A stretch of DNA of 64,000 nucleotides from Halarchaeum nitratireducens (GCF_014647155.1 NZ_BMOQ01000004.1:248001-312000), one strand, 5' to 3'; counted from the first letter of the stretch, positions 44,000-53,590 are shown. Notes: generated by a model not told the origin, from the sequence alone. A program made the numbers and translations.

Positions 44000-45228
44000 G
44001 CGAGGCCGACGCCGGCGTCCCCGAGGACGCGCAGGCGTCCCTCGTTCGGAACGCCGAGCGAGACCGTTACGTCGTCTCGCACCCCGTAGTACCACGAGCG
44101 CGACCCGCGCTCCCCCCGACCGTTGACGCGGACGACGTTCCCCGTGACGGTGCCGCGGGTGGCGCCCGGCGGTACGAGGTGCTTGTTCCCGAAGCCGCTC
44201 GCCAACTCGTAGACGTAGGGGACCGTCCCGGTGTCGACGACGACGTCGGCGACGTGCGTGACGCCCGATCCGGCGAGGCGGACGAGCGCCTCGGGCGTCG
44301 CCGGCTGGGACTCGGGCTCCCAGTGGAGGCGGCCCGCGCGGAGACGGCCGTCGGTCTGCTCGACGAGCGTGCCGGCGGTCCCGCCGACGGAGACGTCCTC
44401 GAACGCGAGCTCGCCCCCGGCCTGTCGGAGGACCGTCGTCGGCGCGCCGCTCGCGCGGGCGTTCGGGTACGCGACGACCGTCCCGAAGTGGTTCGCGGGC
44501 CCGTACTCCGAGCGCCAGTCGAGCAGCGCGCCGGCCGCGCCCGCGTCGCAGTCGTCCGCGCGGAGGAAGTCGTAGCGACATTGGAACGGGCCGACGCCCT
44601 CCTCGACGCGGAGGACGCTGTTCCCCCACTGGCGACAGTAGAGCCGTCCCACGTGGACGTCCGCGGGGTCGTTCGCCGGGTCGTCCGTCGCGTCGACGTA
44701 GTGAATGGCGACGCCGGTGTCCTTCCGGACGCCCGGCCCGCGTAGCTCGAAGCCGTCGAGCGCGACGCGCTGGACGGACTCGTCGCGGTCGAAGCGAACC
44801 CCGTCCGTCCCGGACGAGCGGACGTGGATCACGGAGACGTTCATCCCGCAACCGTAGAGCCCCGTGTTCGGGTGCGGGCGGACCGGGCCCGCTTCGGTGA
44901 CCGTCGTCGGCGGGAGGTAGACGCGCCCGCCGCCCACCGCGTCGACCGCATCGAGGGCGTCCTGCACGGGGGTCGCCGTCGCCGTCGGATCGAACGCCGC
45001 ACCGCCGATCCCCGCGGCTACCGCGACGACGCGACCGTCGCGAAGCGCCGCGAACGCGCCGCCCTCGATCGACGCGCCCTCAGACACGGTCCTGTCCCCG
45101 CCGTTCGCATCGTCCACGTCGAGGATCGACGCGCAGCCGGCGGTCGATCCCGTGATCGCGGCGGCGAGCGAGGCGCGGAGGACCGACCGGCGTCGCGGGT
45201 CGTCGACGTCGGTTCGCTCGGGACACAC
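43996..45228 (-). CDS. Lipoprotein-like beta-helix protein, paralogue of the 40.3-kb gene
   Basis: 410 residues starting at GTG. A Tat-like N-terminus with RRR and a lipobox (SVLRASLAAAITGSTAGC, Cys about 31) predicts a lipid-anchored exported protein. From about 80 a beta-helix follows that closely matches the gene at 40269 in its diagnostic turns: GVGPFQCRYDF, DCDAGAAGALLDWRSEYGPANHFGTVVAYP. The paralogue lacks this export signal and instead has the tail-like N-terminal module. The two genes point towards each other. It is downstream of the polysaccharide deacetylase gene, with 21 bp between. Confidence 0.82.
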   Translation of the reverse strand: MCPERTDVDDPRRRSVLRASLAAAITGSTAGCASILDVDDANGGDRTVSEGASIEGGAFAALRDGRVVAVAAGIGGAAFDPTATATPVQDALDAVDAVGGGRVYLPPTTVTEAGPVRPHPNTGLYGCGMNVSVIHVRSSGTDGVRFDRDESVQRVALDGFELRGPGVRKDTGVAIHYVDATDDPANDPADVHVGRLYCRQWGNSVLRVEEGVGPFQCRYDFLRADDCDAGAAGALLDWRSEYGPANHFGTVVAYPNARASGAPTTVLRQAGGELAFEDVSVGGTAGTLVEQTDGRLRAGRLHWEPESQPATPEALVRLAGSGVTHVADVVVDTGTVPYVYELASGFGNKHLVPPGATRGTVTGNVVRVNGRGERGSRSWYYGVRDDVTVSLGVPNEGRLRVLGDAGVGLA

Positions 45229-45249
45229 TACCGCTTAGGTCTCCGCCCG

Positions 45250-46044
45250 TCACGATAACCCTTCGCCCCGAACCGCGCGCCGAAGGCGCTCGGCGGCCCC
45301 GGTGAGCTCCCAGCGGACGACCGACGGCGGTTGCGCGCCGTCGATCCGCGGGAGCAGCGCCGGATCGGCCCGCCGGCCGACGAGCCCGTCGCCCGCCGTC
45401 GCGTAGTCGTGCGATTCGCGGACGACGTCGACGGCGGTCGGCGAGTGGTCGCCGTACGGATAGCAAAAGCGCGTCACGTCGAGGCCGAAACGCGATTCCA
45501 AGCGCTCCTTCGCGCCGACGACCTCGTCGCGGACCGCGTCCGGATCGAGGCGGTCGAGGTGGGCGTGCGTTCGCGTGTGGTTGCCGACGGTGATGCGCTC
45601 AGCGTCGCCGAGCGCCGCGACGTCGTCGGCGTCGAGGTACGGGACGCCGTTGTCGCTCAGGCCGCCCACCCGGTCGGCGATGACGAACACCGTCGCGGGC
45701 GCGTCGAACTCGCGGAGGACGGGGAGCGCGTGGGTGCGAAAGTCCCGGTAGCCGTCGTCGAAGGTGAGCGCGACGCGCGGCGTCGTTCCCGCGTCGAGGA
45801 CCGCGGGGAGGTCGACGAACTCGTAGCGCGCGTCGAGCCACGCGAGCTGTGCCCGGAGCGCCTCCGGGTCGAAGCGTCGGCCGGCCGCGTTCCCCTCCTC
45901 GCCGTCGAGGGAGTGGTACATCATCACCGCGTTCCGCGTCCCCGGCGTCCCCACGTGTAGGTACGCGTCGAACGCCGCGCAGAGCCGCCACGACGCCGCT
46001 TTCCCGGCCGCGACCACGTCTCCGATCATACCCTCGGTACGCAT
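45250..46044 (-). CDS. Polysaccharide deacetylase (NodB/CE4 family)
   Basis: 264 residues from ATG 46044 (a GTG at 46050 and an ATG at 46029 are alternatives). VMMYHSLDGEE, TFDDGYRDF (catalytic Asp-Asp), NHTRTHAHLDRL (metal-binding H-x(3-5)-H) and CYPYGDHSPTAVDVV are the CE4 landmarks. It removes N-acetyl groups from a surface glycan. There is no obvious signal peptide; an N-terminal hydrophobic stretch (SWRLCAAFDAYLHV) is weak. It shares a promoter region with the GT4 gene at 46112. Confidence 0.85.
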   Translation of the reverse strand: MRTEGMIGDVVAAGKAASWRLCAAFDAYLHVGTPGTRNAVMMYHSLDGEEGNAAGRRFDPEALRAQLAWLDARYEFVDLPAVLDAGTTPRVALTFDDGYRDFRTHALPVLREFDAPATVFVIADRVGGLSDNGVPYLDADDVAALGDAERITVGNHTRTHAHLDRLDPDAVRDEVVGAKERLESRFGLDVTRFCYPYGDHSPTAVDVVRESHDYATAGDGLVGRRADPALLPRIDGAQPPSVVRWELTGAAERLRRAVRGEGLS

Positions 46045-46080
46045 CGACACGGGTAATCGTTTCCTCCCCGACCCCCGGAA

Positions 46081-46090
46081 GCGTTAACCC
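46081..46090. promoter_or_regulatory. Shared divergent promoter GTTAAC
   Basis: GCGTTAACCC, with a symmetric GTTAAC core, 22-31 nt before the GT4 ATG and about 37-46 nt before the deacetylase ATG. It could act in both directions. Confidence 0.45.
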
Positions 46091-46111
46091 CCGCGTGAGC
46101 GACCTATCGGT

Positions 46112-47317
46112 ATGCCCGCGGACGCCCCCCCGGACTACCGTGCGCTCGCCGTCGCCGCCGAGCATCCGAGCCACGTCCATCCGGTTCGGACGCCGTTCAA
46201 CCACCGCTCGCTCGACGCGCTCTGCGAGGCGGGCGTCGACCTCGACGTCGTCTCCCCCTCGCCGATCGCGCCGCCGGTCGGGCCGTACTCGGAGTACCGA
46301 CACGTCCCGCGGACCGAACGGTGGGGGCGCTACCGCGTCCACTACCCACGCTATCTCTACGCGCTCCCGAAATCGCGCTTCTATCAGGTCTCGGGGAACT
46401 CGATGCGTCGGCGTCTCGCCGCCTTCGTCCCGGAGACCTTCGAGACGCCCCACGACGTCGTCCACACCTGCGGCGTCTACCTCGACAGCTACGGCGCGCT
46501 CGACTACTGCCGGGACCACGACGTCCCCCTGGTGGCGATGACGCACGCCGGGGACCTGCGAAACTACGACGCGTTCAACGACGACGTGCAGGCGAAGATC
46601 CGCGAGACGATCGACTACGCGAGCCGCGTGCTCACGGTCAGCGACGAGCTCGCGGGCGTCGCGCGGCGCTTCGCGCCCGAGGCGAAGGTGGAGACGGTGC
46701 CGATCGGTGAGGACCCCTCGAAGTTCCCGACGGACAGACGCGACGCCATCCGGCGCGAGCTCGGCCTCGATCCGGATACCGAGGTCCTCCTCTACGTCGG
46801 GCGCTTCGAGGAAGCGAAGGGCGTGCGCGAGCTCGTCGCCGCACTGCACGAGCTCGACCGGACCGACGTCTTCCTCGCGGCGATCGGCCACGACGGCGAC
46901 CTCCGCTGGTGGTTCGTGAACGAGCTCGGCGAGATGGACCACGGCACGCACGCCTTCTGGCGGCTGGATCCCGTCGCGGTGCGGCGCTGGCACGTCGCCG
47001 CCGACCTGCTCGTCCACCCGAGCCACACGGAGGCGCGCCCGACCGTCATGTACGAGGCGATGGCGGCGAAGACGCCGATCCTCGGGACGACCGTCGGCGG
47101 CGTCCCCGAGATGGTCGCGGACGGCGAGACGGGGATCCTCGTCCCGCCGCGCGACGCGGACGCGCTCGCGGACGCCATCGACGCCCTCCTCGACTCGCCC
47201 GAGGGCCTGCGCGCGATGGGCGAGCGCGGCCACGAGCGCCTGCTGGCGAACGACTGGACGTGGGAGCGCCACGCCGACCGCCTCCGCGAGATCCATCGCG
47301 CGGTGATCGGGGAATGA
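46112..47317 (+). CDS. Glycosyltransferase family 4
   Basis: 401 residues, GT-B fold. A first Rossmann half (APPDYRALAVAAEHPSHVHPVRTPFNHRSL; DVVHTCGVYLDSYGALDY) leads to the donor half with VLLYVGRFEEAKGVRELVAAL and HPSHTEARPTVMYEAMAAKTPILGTTVGGVPEMVADGETG, the EX7E-type motif. It adds a hexose to the glycan chain. The stop overlaps the next GT2 gene by 4 bp, so the two are co-translated. Confidence 0.88.
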   Translation: MPADAPPDYRALAVAAEHPSHVHPVRTPFNHRSLDALCEAGVDLDVVSPSPIAPPVGPYSEYRHVPRTERWGRYRVHYPRYLYALPKSRFYQVSGNSMRRRLAAFVPETFETPHDVVHTCGVYLDSYGALDYCRDHDVPLVAMTHAGDLRNYDAFNDDVQAKIRETIDYASRVLTVSDELAGVARRFAPEAKVETVPIGEDPSKFPTDRRDAIRRELGLDPDTEVLLYVGRFEEAKGVRELVAALHELDRTDVFLAAIGHDGDLRWWFVNELGEMDHGTHAFWRLDPVAVRRWHVAADLLVHPSHTEARPTVMYEAMAAKTPILGTTVGGVPEMVADGETGILVPPRDADALADAIDALLDSPEGLRAMGERGHERLLANDWTWERHADRLREIHRAVIGE

Positions 47318-48318
47318 GCGACCGGCGGTCGGACACGCGAGAGGGCGACGACGCGCGCGGCGGCCGGCGGGGCTCGATCGAACGCGACGGCGGCGACGAC
47401 GCCACCGCCGAGCCGCCGCGCGTCAGCGTCGTCATCCCCGCCTACCGGCGCGCGGACGTCCTGCCGCGGGCCATCGACGGCGCGCTCGCGCAGACGGTGA
47501 CGGCTCTCGAAGTGATCGTCGTGGACGACGGGTCGCCGGACGACACCGAGTCGGTCGTCCGCGCGTACGACGACCCGCGGGTGCGCTACGTCGCCCACGA
47601 GACGAACCGCGGCGTGAGCGCCGCGCGTAACACGGGCGTCGACGCGGCCCGGGGCGACTACGTCGCCTTCCTCGACTCGGACGACGAGTGGCTCCCCCGG
47701 AAGCTCGATCGCCAGCTCGCCGTCCTCGACGCGAAGGGAGCCGACTGGATCGGCGTCTACTGCGACTACGCGACCGTCGGAGGCGGCCTCGGCGCGCGCC
47801 TCGCCGCCCTCGTCTCCGAGCGGGTCTTTCGCGCCGGCGCGCCCCGCGAGGGCGGGCGCGAGCTCGCCGAATCGCTCCTCACGATGCGCGTCTTCATGGG
47901 CCCCGGTTCGACGCTCCTCGTCGCCCGCGACGCCCTCGACGGTCTCGCCTTCGACGAGGGGCTCTCCATCTACGAGGACTGGGACCTCGTCCTCCGCCTG
48001 CTCGCGCGCGGGAAGCTCGCGCACGTCGCCGAGCCCCTCGCGGTCGTCCACGACACCGGCGACGCGCCCCCGGACGCCTACGCCCGCAACGACCGTCGGT
48101 ATCTCGAACGCAACGCCGACCTCGTCGCCGACCTCGAAGGGCGCGGCATCGACGTCGCGCGGATCCACCGCATGGGTCTCGTCGGCCACTATCTCCACGA
48201 GGGCCGCTTTCGGGACGCGCTCAGCTACCTCGACCCCGGCGTGCTCGCTCGCCCCGGCGACCTCCTGCGCCTCGCGTGGTGGACGTGCGTCGGAGCGCGG
48301 GTCGCGCTCCGCACGTAA
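47314..48318 (+). CDS. Glycosyltransferase family 2
   Basis: 334 residues. PRVSVVIPAYRRADVLPRAIDGALAQT, EVIVVDDGSPDDTESVV, AFLDSDDEWLPRKL (DxD) and FDEGLSIYEDWDLVLRLLARG (ED acceptor motif) are all present. The N-terminal 35 residues are an acidic low-complexity extension. It overlaps the preceding GT4 gene by 4 bp. There are no membrane helices, only a weak hydrophobic tail (LAWWTCVGARVAL). Confidence 0.87.
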   Translation: MSDRRSDTREGDDARGGRRGSIERDGGDDATAEPPRVSVVIPAYRRADVLPRAIDGALAQTVTALEVIVVDDGSPDDTESVVRAYDDPRVRYVAHETNRGVSAARNTGVDAARGDYVAFLDSDDEWLPRKLDRQLAVLDAKGADWIGVYCDYATVGGGLGARLAALVSERVFRAGAPREGGRELAESLLTMRVFMGPGSTLLVARDALDGLAFDEGLSIYEDWDLVLRLLARGKLAHVAEPLAVVHDTGDAPPDAYARNDRRYLERNADLVADLEGRGIDVARIHRMGLVGHYLHEGRFRDALSYLDPGVLARPGDLLRLAWWTCVGARVALRT

Positions 48319-48468
48319 GCTCCACCCTCGCCGTCGACCTCCGGCGAGAGGCGACGAGAGACCGGATGGAACGGCCTGAGGAGGGCGAGCGCCCCGGGAG
48401 CGAAGACGACGAGCGCGGCGGGTGCGAGCGACTAAGTGGCGTCCCGTCCTCCCCTCACCCGAACGCCC

Positions 48469-49227
48469 GTGTCCGACTACCCGCCCGTCTCCGTCGTGAT
48501 CCCGTACAGCGAGCAGTACACCCCCGAGTGGATGCTGGAGGAGGCGACGGCCTCGGTGGAGGCGCAGGCCGTCGAGACCGAACCCCTCGTCGTCGCGGGC
48601 GACGACGGCCCCGCGGCCGCGCGCAACGAGGGACTGGACCGGGCCAGCCATCGCCACGTCGCGTTCCTCGACGCCGACGACACGTGGCACGACGACAAGC
48701 TCGTCCGCCAGCTCGACGCGATGCGCGAGGCGGACGCCGGCCTCTGCGTCGAGGGCGACTCACGCACGATGGACGATTTCGTCTACGACGTCTTCGTCGG
48801 CGATCTCACCTCTCTCATGTCCTCGGTGCTCGTCGACACCGCGCGGATCGATGCGCGCTTCGACGACGATCTCGAACGCGGCGAAGACCTCCTCTACGTC
48901 CTGACGGCCGCGACGCAGGCCGGCGTCTGTCTGCGCCCGGATCTCTTCGCGCACCGCGAGCACGCCGACAGCGTCACCGCGCGCGGGATGGCCGTCGAGG
49001 AGTACCTCGCGCAGTCCAAGCGCTTCGTCTACCGGGTGAGCGAACGCGTCCCCGAAGCCCAGCCCTACCTCCCGATCTACTACACGCAGCTGTACACGGA
49101 CGTCGGGCGGGCGCACGCGGCGGACGGCGACGCTCGGCGCGCGCGGACGTACTACCTGCGGGCGCTCCGAATCAGCCTCCACCCTCACACGCTCGCGGCG
49201 CTCGCCCGGACGTACCTGCCGTTCTAG
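48469..49227 (+). CDS. Glycosyltransferase family 2 (short form)
   Basis: 252 residues from GTG 48469 (an in-frame GTG at 48436 is possible). YPPVSVVIPYSEQYTPEWMLEEATASVEAQ, AAARNEGLDRASHRHVAFLDADDTWHDDKL (DxD) and RGEDLLYVLTAATQ. The nucleotide-binding part is intact; the acceptor part is compact. It is the third consecutive plus-strand transferase. Its stop overlaps the convergent membrane-protein gene by 4 bp. Confidence 0.82.
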   Translation: MSDYPPVSVVIPYSEQYTPEWMLEEATASVEAQAVETEPLVVAGDDGPAAARNEGLDRASHRHVAFLDADDTWHDDKLVRQLDAMREADAGLCVEGDSRTMDDFVYDVFVGDLTSLMSSVLVDTARIDARFDDDLERGEDLLYVLTAATQAGVCLRPDLFAHREHADSVTARGMAVEEYLAQSKRFVYRVSERVPEAQPYLPIYYTQLYTDVGRAHAADGDARRARTYYLRALRISLHPHTLAALARTYLPF

Positions 49228-51236
49228 TCGGGCCGACCCGCGGTCGGCGCGGTCCCGTTGCCGAAGAGCGCGTCGCCCTCGCGCGTCTCCACGACGTGGA
49301 CGCCGTCGCTACTGAAGACGACGTCGCGCGTGGCGAGGGCGTGCCGATAGCGCTCCTCGGAGACCGTGTACCACTGGAGCTGCGCGGAGACGGCGACGTC
49401 GCTCTCCGCCGTCGGGACGAAGTGTCGCGTCCACGCGTCACGGACGATAACGCGGTCGGTGGGCGCGGGCGCGGTTAGGCCACGGGCGGTGGCGTTCAGC
49501 GCGCCGACGCGCGGTCGCGCATCCGGTGGGCCCTGAACGGACGCGAGCGCGCGCCGCATCACGACATCCGCGGCCGCCGTTCCGTTCGTGTCCGCGAGGT
49601 AGGCCGCGACGTCGCCGACGGCCGCGTACTCGGCGTCGCTCATCGCCACCTGCGCGCCCCGCTGTTCGACGTAGACGGGTGGACCATCGAGATCGTCGGC
49701 GCTCGATCTGGTGAACGCGCCCGCGCTTCCGAACGCCGCGACGAGGACGACGGCGGCGACCAGGACGACGCGGTAGCGAGGCCGGGCCCGGAGGAGGCGC
49801 GCGAGGCCGAGCCCGATCGGGAAGACGGCGAGCAGGACGACGACGAACTGGATGCGCTCGCCCTGCGGGAGCGCCACGGGGAGCGGGAGGAGGACGGTGG
49901 CGAGAACGAACGCCGTGGCGACGACGCTCGCGCCGCGAGCGTACGTCTCGGTGCGTTCGAGGAACTCGTAGCCGCCGAGCAGGAGGACGGCGGTGGTGAG
50001 CGACGCGTAGACCCCGACCGGCGTGGCCAGCCACGCGAGCGCGCGCCCGACCGAGTCCGACGGGAGCGTCGCCCCGTAGCTGAAGACGACCGACGACGCC
50101 GCGCTCACCGCGTCCCCGAGCACCTGCGCGGCGATGGCGACGATCGCGTAGAGCATCAGGCTCGGCGAGTAGACGAGGTAGGCGAAGACGCAGAGCAGAC
50201 CGAGGACGATCGGGAACGTCCACCGGAGGCGCGCCCACTCCCACGGCCGCGTCGCCAGCGCGTCCCACCCGAGGCGGCCCGCGAGGACGCCGCGGAGAAC
50301 CGAGACGCCGGCGACCGCGACGATGAGGCCGACGAGCAGGACGTACGTGAGGTGGTGTGCGAGGACGAGCGTCGGGACGAGGGCGAGCGCGTAGGCGGCG
50401 TGTTCGCGCCGACGGGCCGTGTGACCGACCGCACGCCGCGCGAGGACGGCGTAGAAGCCGACTGCGAGCAGCGCCAGCGCGAACGACTGCGGGAAGAAGT
50501 AGAGCGCGTCGTACGCCGGGAGGTCGAGTATCGTGAACGCCGCGGCGCAGCAGAGCGCGATCCGCCGGTCGCCGAGCAGGCGGACGCCGACGAGGTACGT
50601 CACGGGCACGAGCGCCGCGTACGTGAGGACGCCGGTGAGGACGATCGCGTCGTACGGGACGAAGCCGGTGACGAACGTCACGGTACCGGTGAACAGGTGG
50701 AAGACGGGGAAGAGGTCGTAGCCGTAGGGGAGGAGGGCGCTGCGTCCCGTCGAGAGCAGGCGATCGAGCGCGGCGACGTGCGCGAAGACGTCCGTCCCGC
50801 CGAAGTAGAACCCGGTCGTGAGGTACTTGGCGATGACGGGGACGGCGAAGGTGGTCGTGAGCGCGAGCAGCGTCGGGCCGGGGTCGGGGTCGTCGGCCGC
50901 GAGCTGGTCGGCGACGAGCACGTACGCGACGAGGAGGAACGCGACGACGGGGAGGAGCCGCGAGCCGAGCTCGACCGTGGCGATAATCGATCCCGCTCCG
51001 CCGACGACGACGAGCTTCGACGCGACGGAGGCGGGGAGGAACGCGCGCCGCTCGCGCTCGCCTCCCGTCGCGGCGTAGGCGACGAGCGCGATGACGGCAC
51101 CGGCGAGCGCGTACGTCGAGCGGATCGCCGTCGGCGGCTGCAGGACGTCCAGCGCGGCGAGCGCGGCGAGGAGCCCGACGACGACGCAGCACGCCAGGAC
51201 GGCGAGCGCGAACACGAGACGGCGACGCGTCGGCAT
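49224..51236 (-). CDS. Large polytopic membrane protein, GT-C-like
   Basis: 670 residues from ATG 51236. About 14-16 membrane helices occupy the first 500 residues, then an external-looking domain (RSSADDLDGPPVYVEQRGAQVAMSDAEYAAVGDVAAYL...). An acidic loop, YFGGTDVFAHVAALDRLL near 145-165, resembles the DxD-like catalytic loop of GT-C transferases, and a helix repeat pattern fits that superfamily. It may be a lipid-linked-oligosaccharide-using transferase or a polymerase-like glycan assembly protein. The exact reaction is unknown. Confidence 0.7.
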   Translation of the reverse strand: MPTRRRLVFALAVLACCVVVGLLAALAALDVLQPPTAIRSTYALAGAVIALVAYAATGGERERRAFLPASVASKLVVVGGAGSIIATVELGSRLLPVVAFLLVAYVLVADQLAADDPDPGPTLLALTTTFAVPVIAKYLTTGFYFGGTDVFAHVAALDRLLSTGRSALLPYGYDLFPVFHLFTGTVTFVTGFVPYDAIVLTGVLTYAALVPVTYLVGVRLLGDRRIALCCAAAFTILDLPAYDALYFFPQSFALALLAVGFYAVLARRAVGHTARRREHAAYALALVPTLVLAHHLTYVLLVGLIVAVAGVSVLRGVLAGRLGWDALATRPWEWARLRWTFPIVLGLLCVFAYLVYSPSLMLYAIVAIAAQVLGDAVSAASSVVFSYGATLPSDSVGRALAWLATPVGVYASLTTAVLLLGGYEFLERTETYARGASVVATAFVLATVLLPLPVALPQGERIQFVVVLLAVFPIGLGLARLLRARPRYRVVLVAAVVLVAAFGSAGAFTRSSADDLDGPPVYVEQRGAQVAMSDAEYAAVGDVAAYLADTNGTAAADVVMRRALASVQGPPDARPRVGALNATARGLTAPAPTDRVIVRDAWTRHFVPTAESDVAVSAQLQWYTVSEERYRHALATRDVVFSSDGVHVVETREGDALFGNGTAPTAGRPD

Positions 51237-51257
51237 ACCACGACCCACCGCGGGCGA

Positions 51258-51295
51258 GCGCAAAACCCTGCCGGTGGCCGGGAAACCGTTACCAC
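51258..51295. promoter_or_regulatory. Divergent promoter region, membrane protein and glmM
   Basis: AACCGTTACC on the plus strand (about 51284-51294), 24-34 nt before the glmM ATG, and GGGTTTTGC on the minus strand (51260-51270), 25-34 nt before the membrane-protein ATG. Confidence 0.4.
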
Positions 51296-51317
51296 CCGGG
51301 GTCGCGTTGGTCGAGCC

Positions 51318-52649
51318 ATGGAACGACGGAGCTACTTCGGTACGAGCGGGATCCGCGGGCGCGTCGGCGAGGACGTCACGGCCGACCTCGCGTTACACGT
51401 CGGGCGCGCGCTCGCGGCGGACGCGGAGACGGTCGTCGTGGGGCGCGATCCGCGACCGAGCGGCACCGTGCTCGCGGACGCGCTCGCCGCCGGCCTCGCC
51501 GAGTGCGGCTGTGACGTCGTCGACCTCGGGCCGGCCGCGACGCCGACGGTCGCGCGAGCCGTCGCGTGGCACGACGCGGACGCCGGCGTCGCCGTGACGG
51601 CCTCGCACAACCCGCCCGCGTACAACGGGCTGAAATGCTGGCAGCCCTCCGGACAGGCCTTCGACGGCGCGATGCAGGACGCCGTCGTCGAGCGCCTCAT
51701 CGCGGAGGAGTACGACCTCGCCGCGTGGGACGAGACGGGCGCGCGCCGTGAGCGTTCGGACGCGCGCGAGCGCCACGTCGCGGCCATCACCGACTCGGTG
51801 ACCATCGACCCCGCGGACGCCCCGAGCGTCGTTGTCGACCTCGGTAACGGCGCGGGCGCCGCGTCCGTCGACGCGCTCGTCGAACTCGGCTGCGACGTCG
51901 AGACGCTGAACGCCCAGCCGGACGGGCGCTTTCCCGGCCGGCCGAGCGAGCCGACGGCCGCGAACTGCGAGTCCCTCTGCGACCTCGTCGCGGCCACGGA
52001 CGCCGACCTCGGGCTCGCGCACGACGGCGACGCCGACCGGATGATGGCCGTCACGGCCGACGGCGACTTCGTCTCCGGCGACGCCCTCCTCGCCGTCTTC
52101 GCCGCGGCGCTCGCCGACGCCGGCGACCGCGTCGCCGTCCCGGTCGACACTAGCATGCTCGTCGCCGACGCGCTCGCGGACGTCGGCGCGGACGTCGTCT
52201 ACACCGAGGTCGGCGACGTCCACGTGGCCGAGCGCGCCGTCGCCGAGGACGCCGCGTTCGGCGGCGAACCGAGCGGCGCGTGGATCTTCCCCGACGACAC
52301 CCTCTGCCCGGACGGCCCGCTCGCCGCCGCGAAGCTCGTCGAGCTCGTCGCCGACGGACCCGGACTCGCGGAGCGCGTCGCCGCCTTCCCGTCGTACCCC
52401 ATCCGGCGAGCGAGCCGGGAGGTCGCGGACAAACTCGGCGTCATGGAGCGGTTGCACGACACGGTGCGCGAGGCCTACGACGACGTGGACACGCTCGACG
52501 GCGTTCGCGTCGATCTCGGCGACGCGTGGTTCCTCCTCCGTCCGAGCGGAACGGAGCCCATCGTCCGCGTCACCGCCGAGGCCCGTGACGACGCCCGCGC
52601 GGACGAGGCCTTCGAGGAGGCGCGCGCGCTCCTCGAAGCGGCGGCCTAA
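51318..52649 (+). CDS. glmM: Phosphoglucosamine mutase
   Basis: 443 residues. FGTSGIRGRVGEDV (N-terminal substrate loop), catalytic phosphoserine in TASHNPPAYNGLK (Ser near 95), metal-binding DGDADRMM (near 236) and the sugar-specificity loop GGEPSGAW. RPSGTEPIVRV closes the phosphate-binding site. It interconverts glucosamine-6-P and glucosamine-1-P for UDP-GlcNAc synthesis. The nucleotidyltransferase that would use its product is at 41.6 kb. Some archaeal family members act on mannose or glucose. Confidence 0.9.
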   Translation: MERRSYFGTSGIRGRVGEDVTADLALHVGRALAADAETVVVGRDPRPSGTVLADALAAGLAECGCDVVDLGPAATPTVARAVAWHDADAGVAVTASHNPPAYNGLKCWQPSGQAFDGAMQDAVVERLIAEEYDLAAWDETGARRERSDARERHVAAITDSVTIDPADAPSVVVDLGNGAGAASVDALVELGCDVETLNAQPDGRFPGRPSEPTAANCESLCDLVAATDADLGLAHDGDADRMMAVTADGDFVSGDALLAVFAAALADAGDRVAVPVDTSMLVADALADVGADVVYTEVGDVHVAERAVAEDAAFGGEPSGAWIFPDDTLCPDGPLAAAKLVELVADGPGLAERVAAFPSYPIRRASREVADKLGVMERLHDTVREAYDDVDTLDGVRVDLGDAWFLLRPSGTEPIVRVTAEARDDARADEAFEEARALLEAAA

Positions 52650-53560
52650 CCGAGCAGGGCATCGAGCCCGTCAGCCAGCGCCGTCTCGGCCTCGAACCCG
52701 AGCTCCGCGCGGGCCTTCGAGACGTCGGCGACGCTGGCGCGGATGTCGCCCGGGCGGGCGTCACCGTTGACGACTTCGGCCTCGGGCGCGACGCGATCGC
52801 GGATCAGCGCGGCGAGCTCGCGGATCTCGACTGCTCGCCCCGTCCCGACGTTGTACGCCGCGCCGGTCTCGTCGGTCGTCGCGGCCGCGAGGTTCGCGCG
52901 CACGACGTCGGAGACGTGGACGAAGTCGCGCGTCTGCGTGCCGTCGCCCTGCACCGTGATCGGACCGCCCGCGCGGGCCTGCTCGGCGAACGTCGTGATG
53001 ACGCCGCTGTACGGGCCGCCGCGCTGACCCGGCCCGTAGACGTTGAAGTAGCGCAGCGCGACCGTCTCGACGCCGTAGAGGTCGGCGTAGAGCCGGCAGT
53101 AGTGGTCGGCGGAGAGCTTTTCGAGGCCATACGGCGAGCTCGGTTCCTTCGCCGCGTCCTCGGGAACGGGGGTCGTCTCGGGCGCGCCGTAGATCGCCGC
53201 GCTAGAGGCGAAGACGACGCGCGCACCGACCTCGCGCGCGGCGTCGAGCACGCCGAGCGTCGCGTCGACGTTCACCGCGTGCGTCGCCTCGGGGTCCTCG
53301 ACGGAGCGCTCGACGCTGACGATCGCGGCCTCGTGGAAGACGACGTCGACGCCCGCCATCGCCTCGCGGACCGCGGCGTCGTCGCGCACGTCGCCCTCGA
53401 CGAACGTCGCGTCGGCGGGGACGCGCTCGCGCGTGCCGGTCGAGCAGTCGTCGAGGACGCGGACCGTCGCGCCGCGCTCGCCGAGGGCGTGCGCGAGGTG
53501 GCCGCCGACGAATCCCGCGCCGCCGGTCACGAGCGCCGTCGCCTCTGAGAGTCGAGCCAT
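52646..53560 (-). CDS. NAD-dependent nucleotide-sugar epimerase (GalE-like)
   Basis: 304 residues, extended SDR. ALVTGGAGFVGGHLAHAL (GxxGxxG), SSAAIYG, catalytic Tyr-Lys in SPYGLEKLSADHY, RYFNVYGPGQRGGPYSGVI and DFVHVSDVVRANL. It is the UDP-glucose/GlcNAc 4-epimerase type and would supply galactose-configured donors. It converges on glmM with a 4-bp stop overlap. The minus-strand ATAGGGATTTC patch is about 30 nt upstream. Confidence 0.88.
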   Translation of the reverse strand: MARLSEATALVTGGAGFVGGHLAHALGERGATVRVLDDCSTGTRERVPADATFVEGDVRDDAAVREAMAGVDVVFHEAAIVSVERSVEDPEATHAVNVDATLGVLDAAREVGARVVFASSAAIYGAPETTPVPEDAAKEPSSPYGLEKLSADHYCRLYADLYGVETVALRYFNVYGPGQRGGPYSGVITTFAEQARAGGPITVQGDGTQTRDFVHVSDVVRANLAAATTDETGAAYNVGTGRAVEIRELAALIRDRVAPEAEVVNGDARPGDIRASVADVSKARAELGFEAETALADGLDALLG

Positions 53561-53590
53561 ACGGCGCGTTCGACGCCGGCCGGGAAATCC

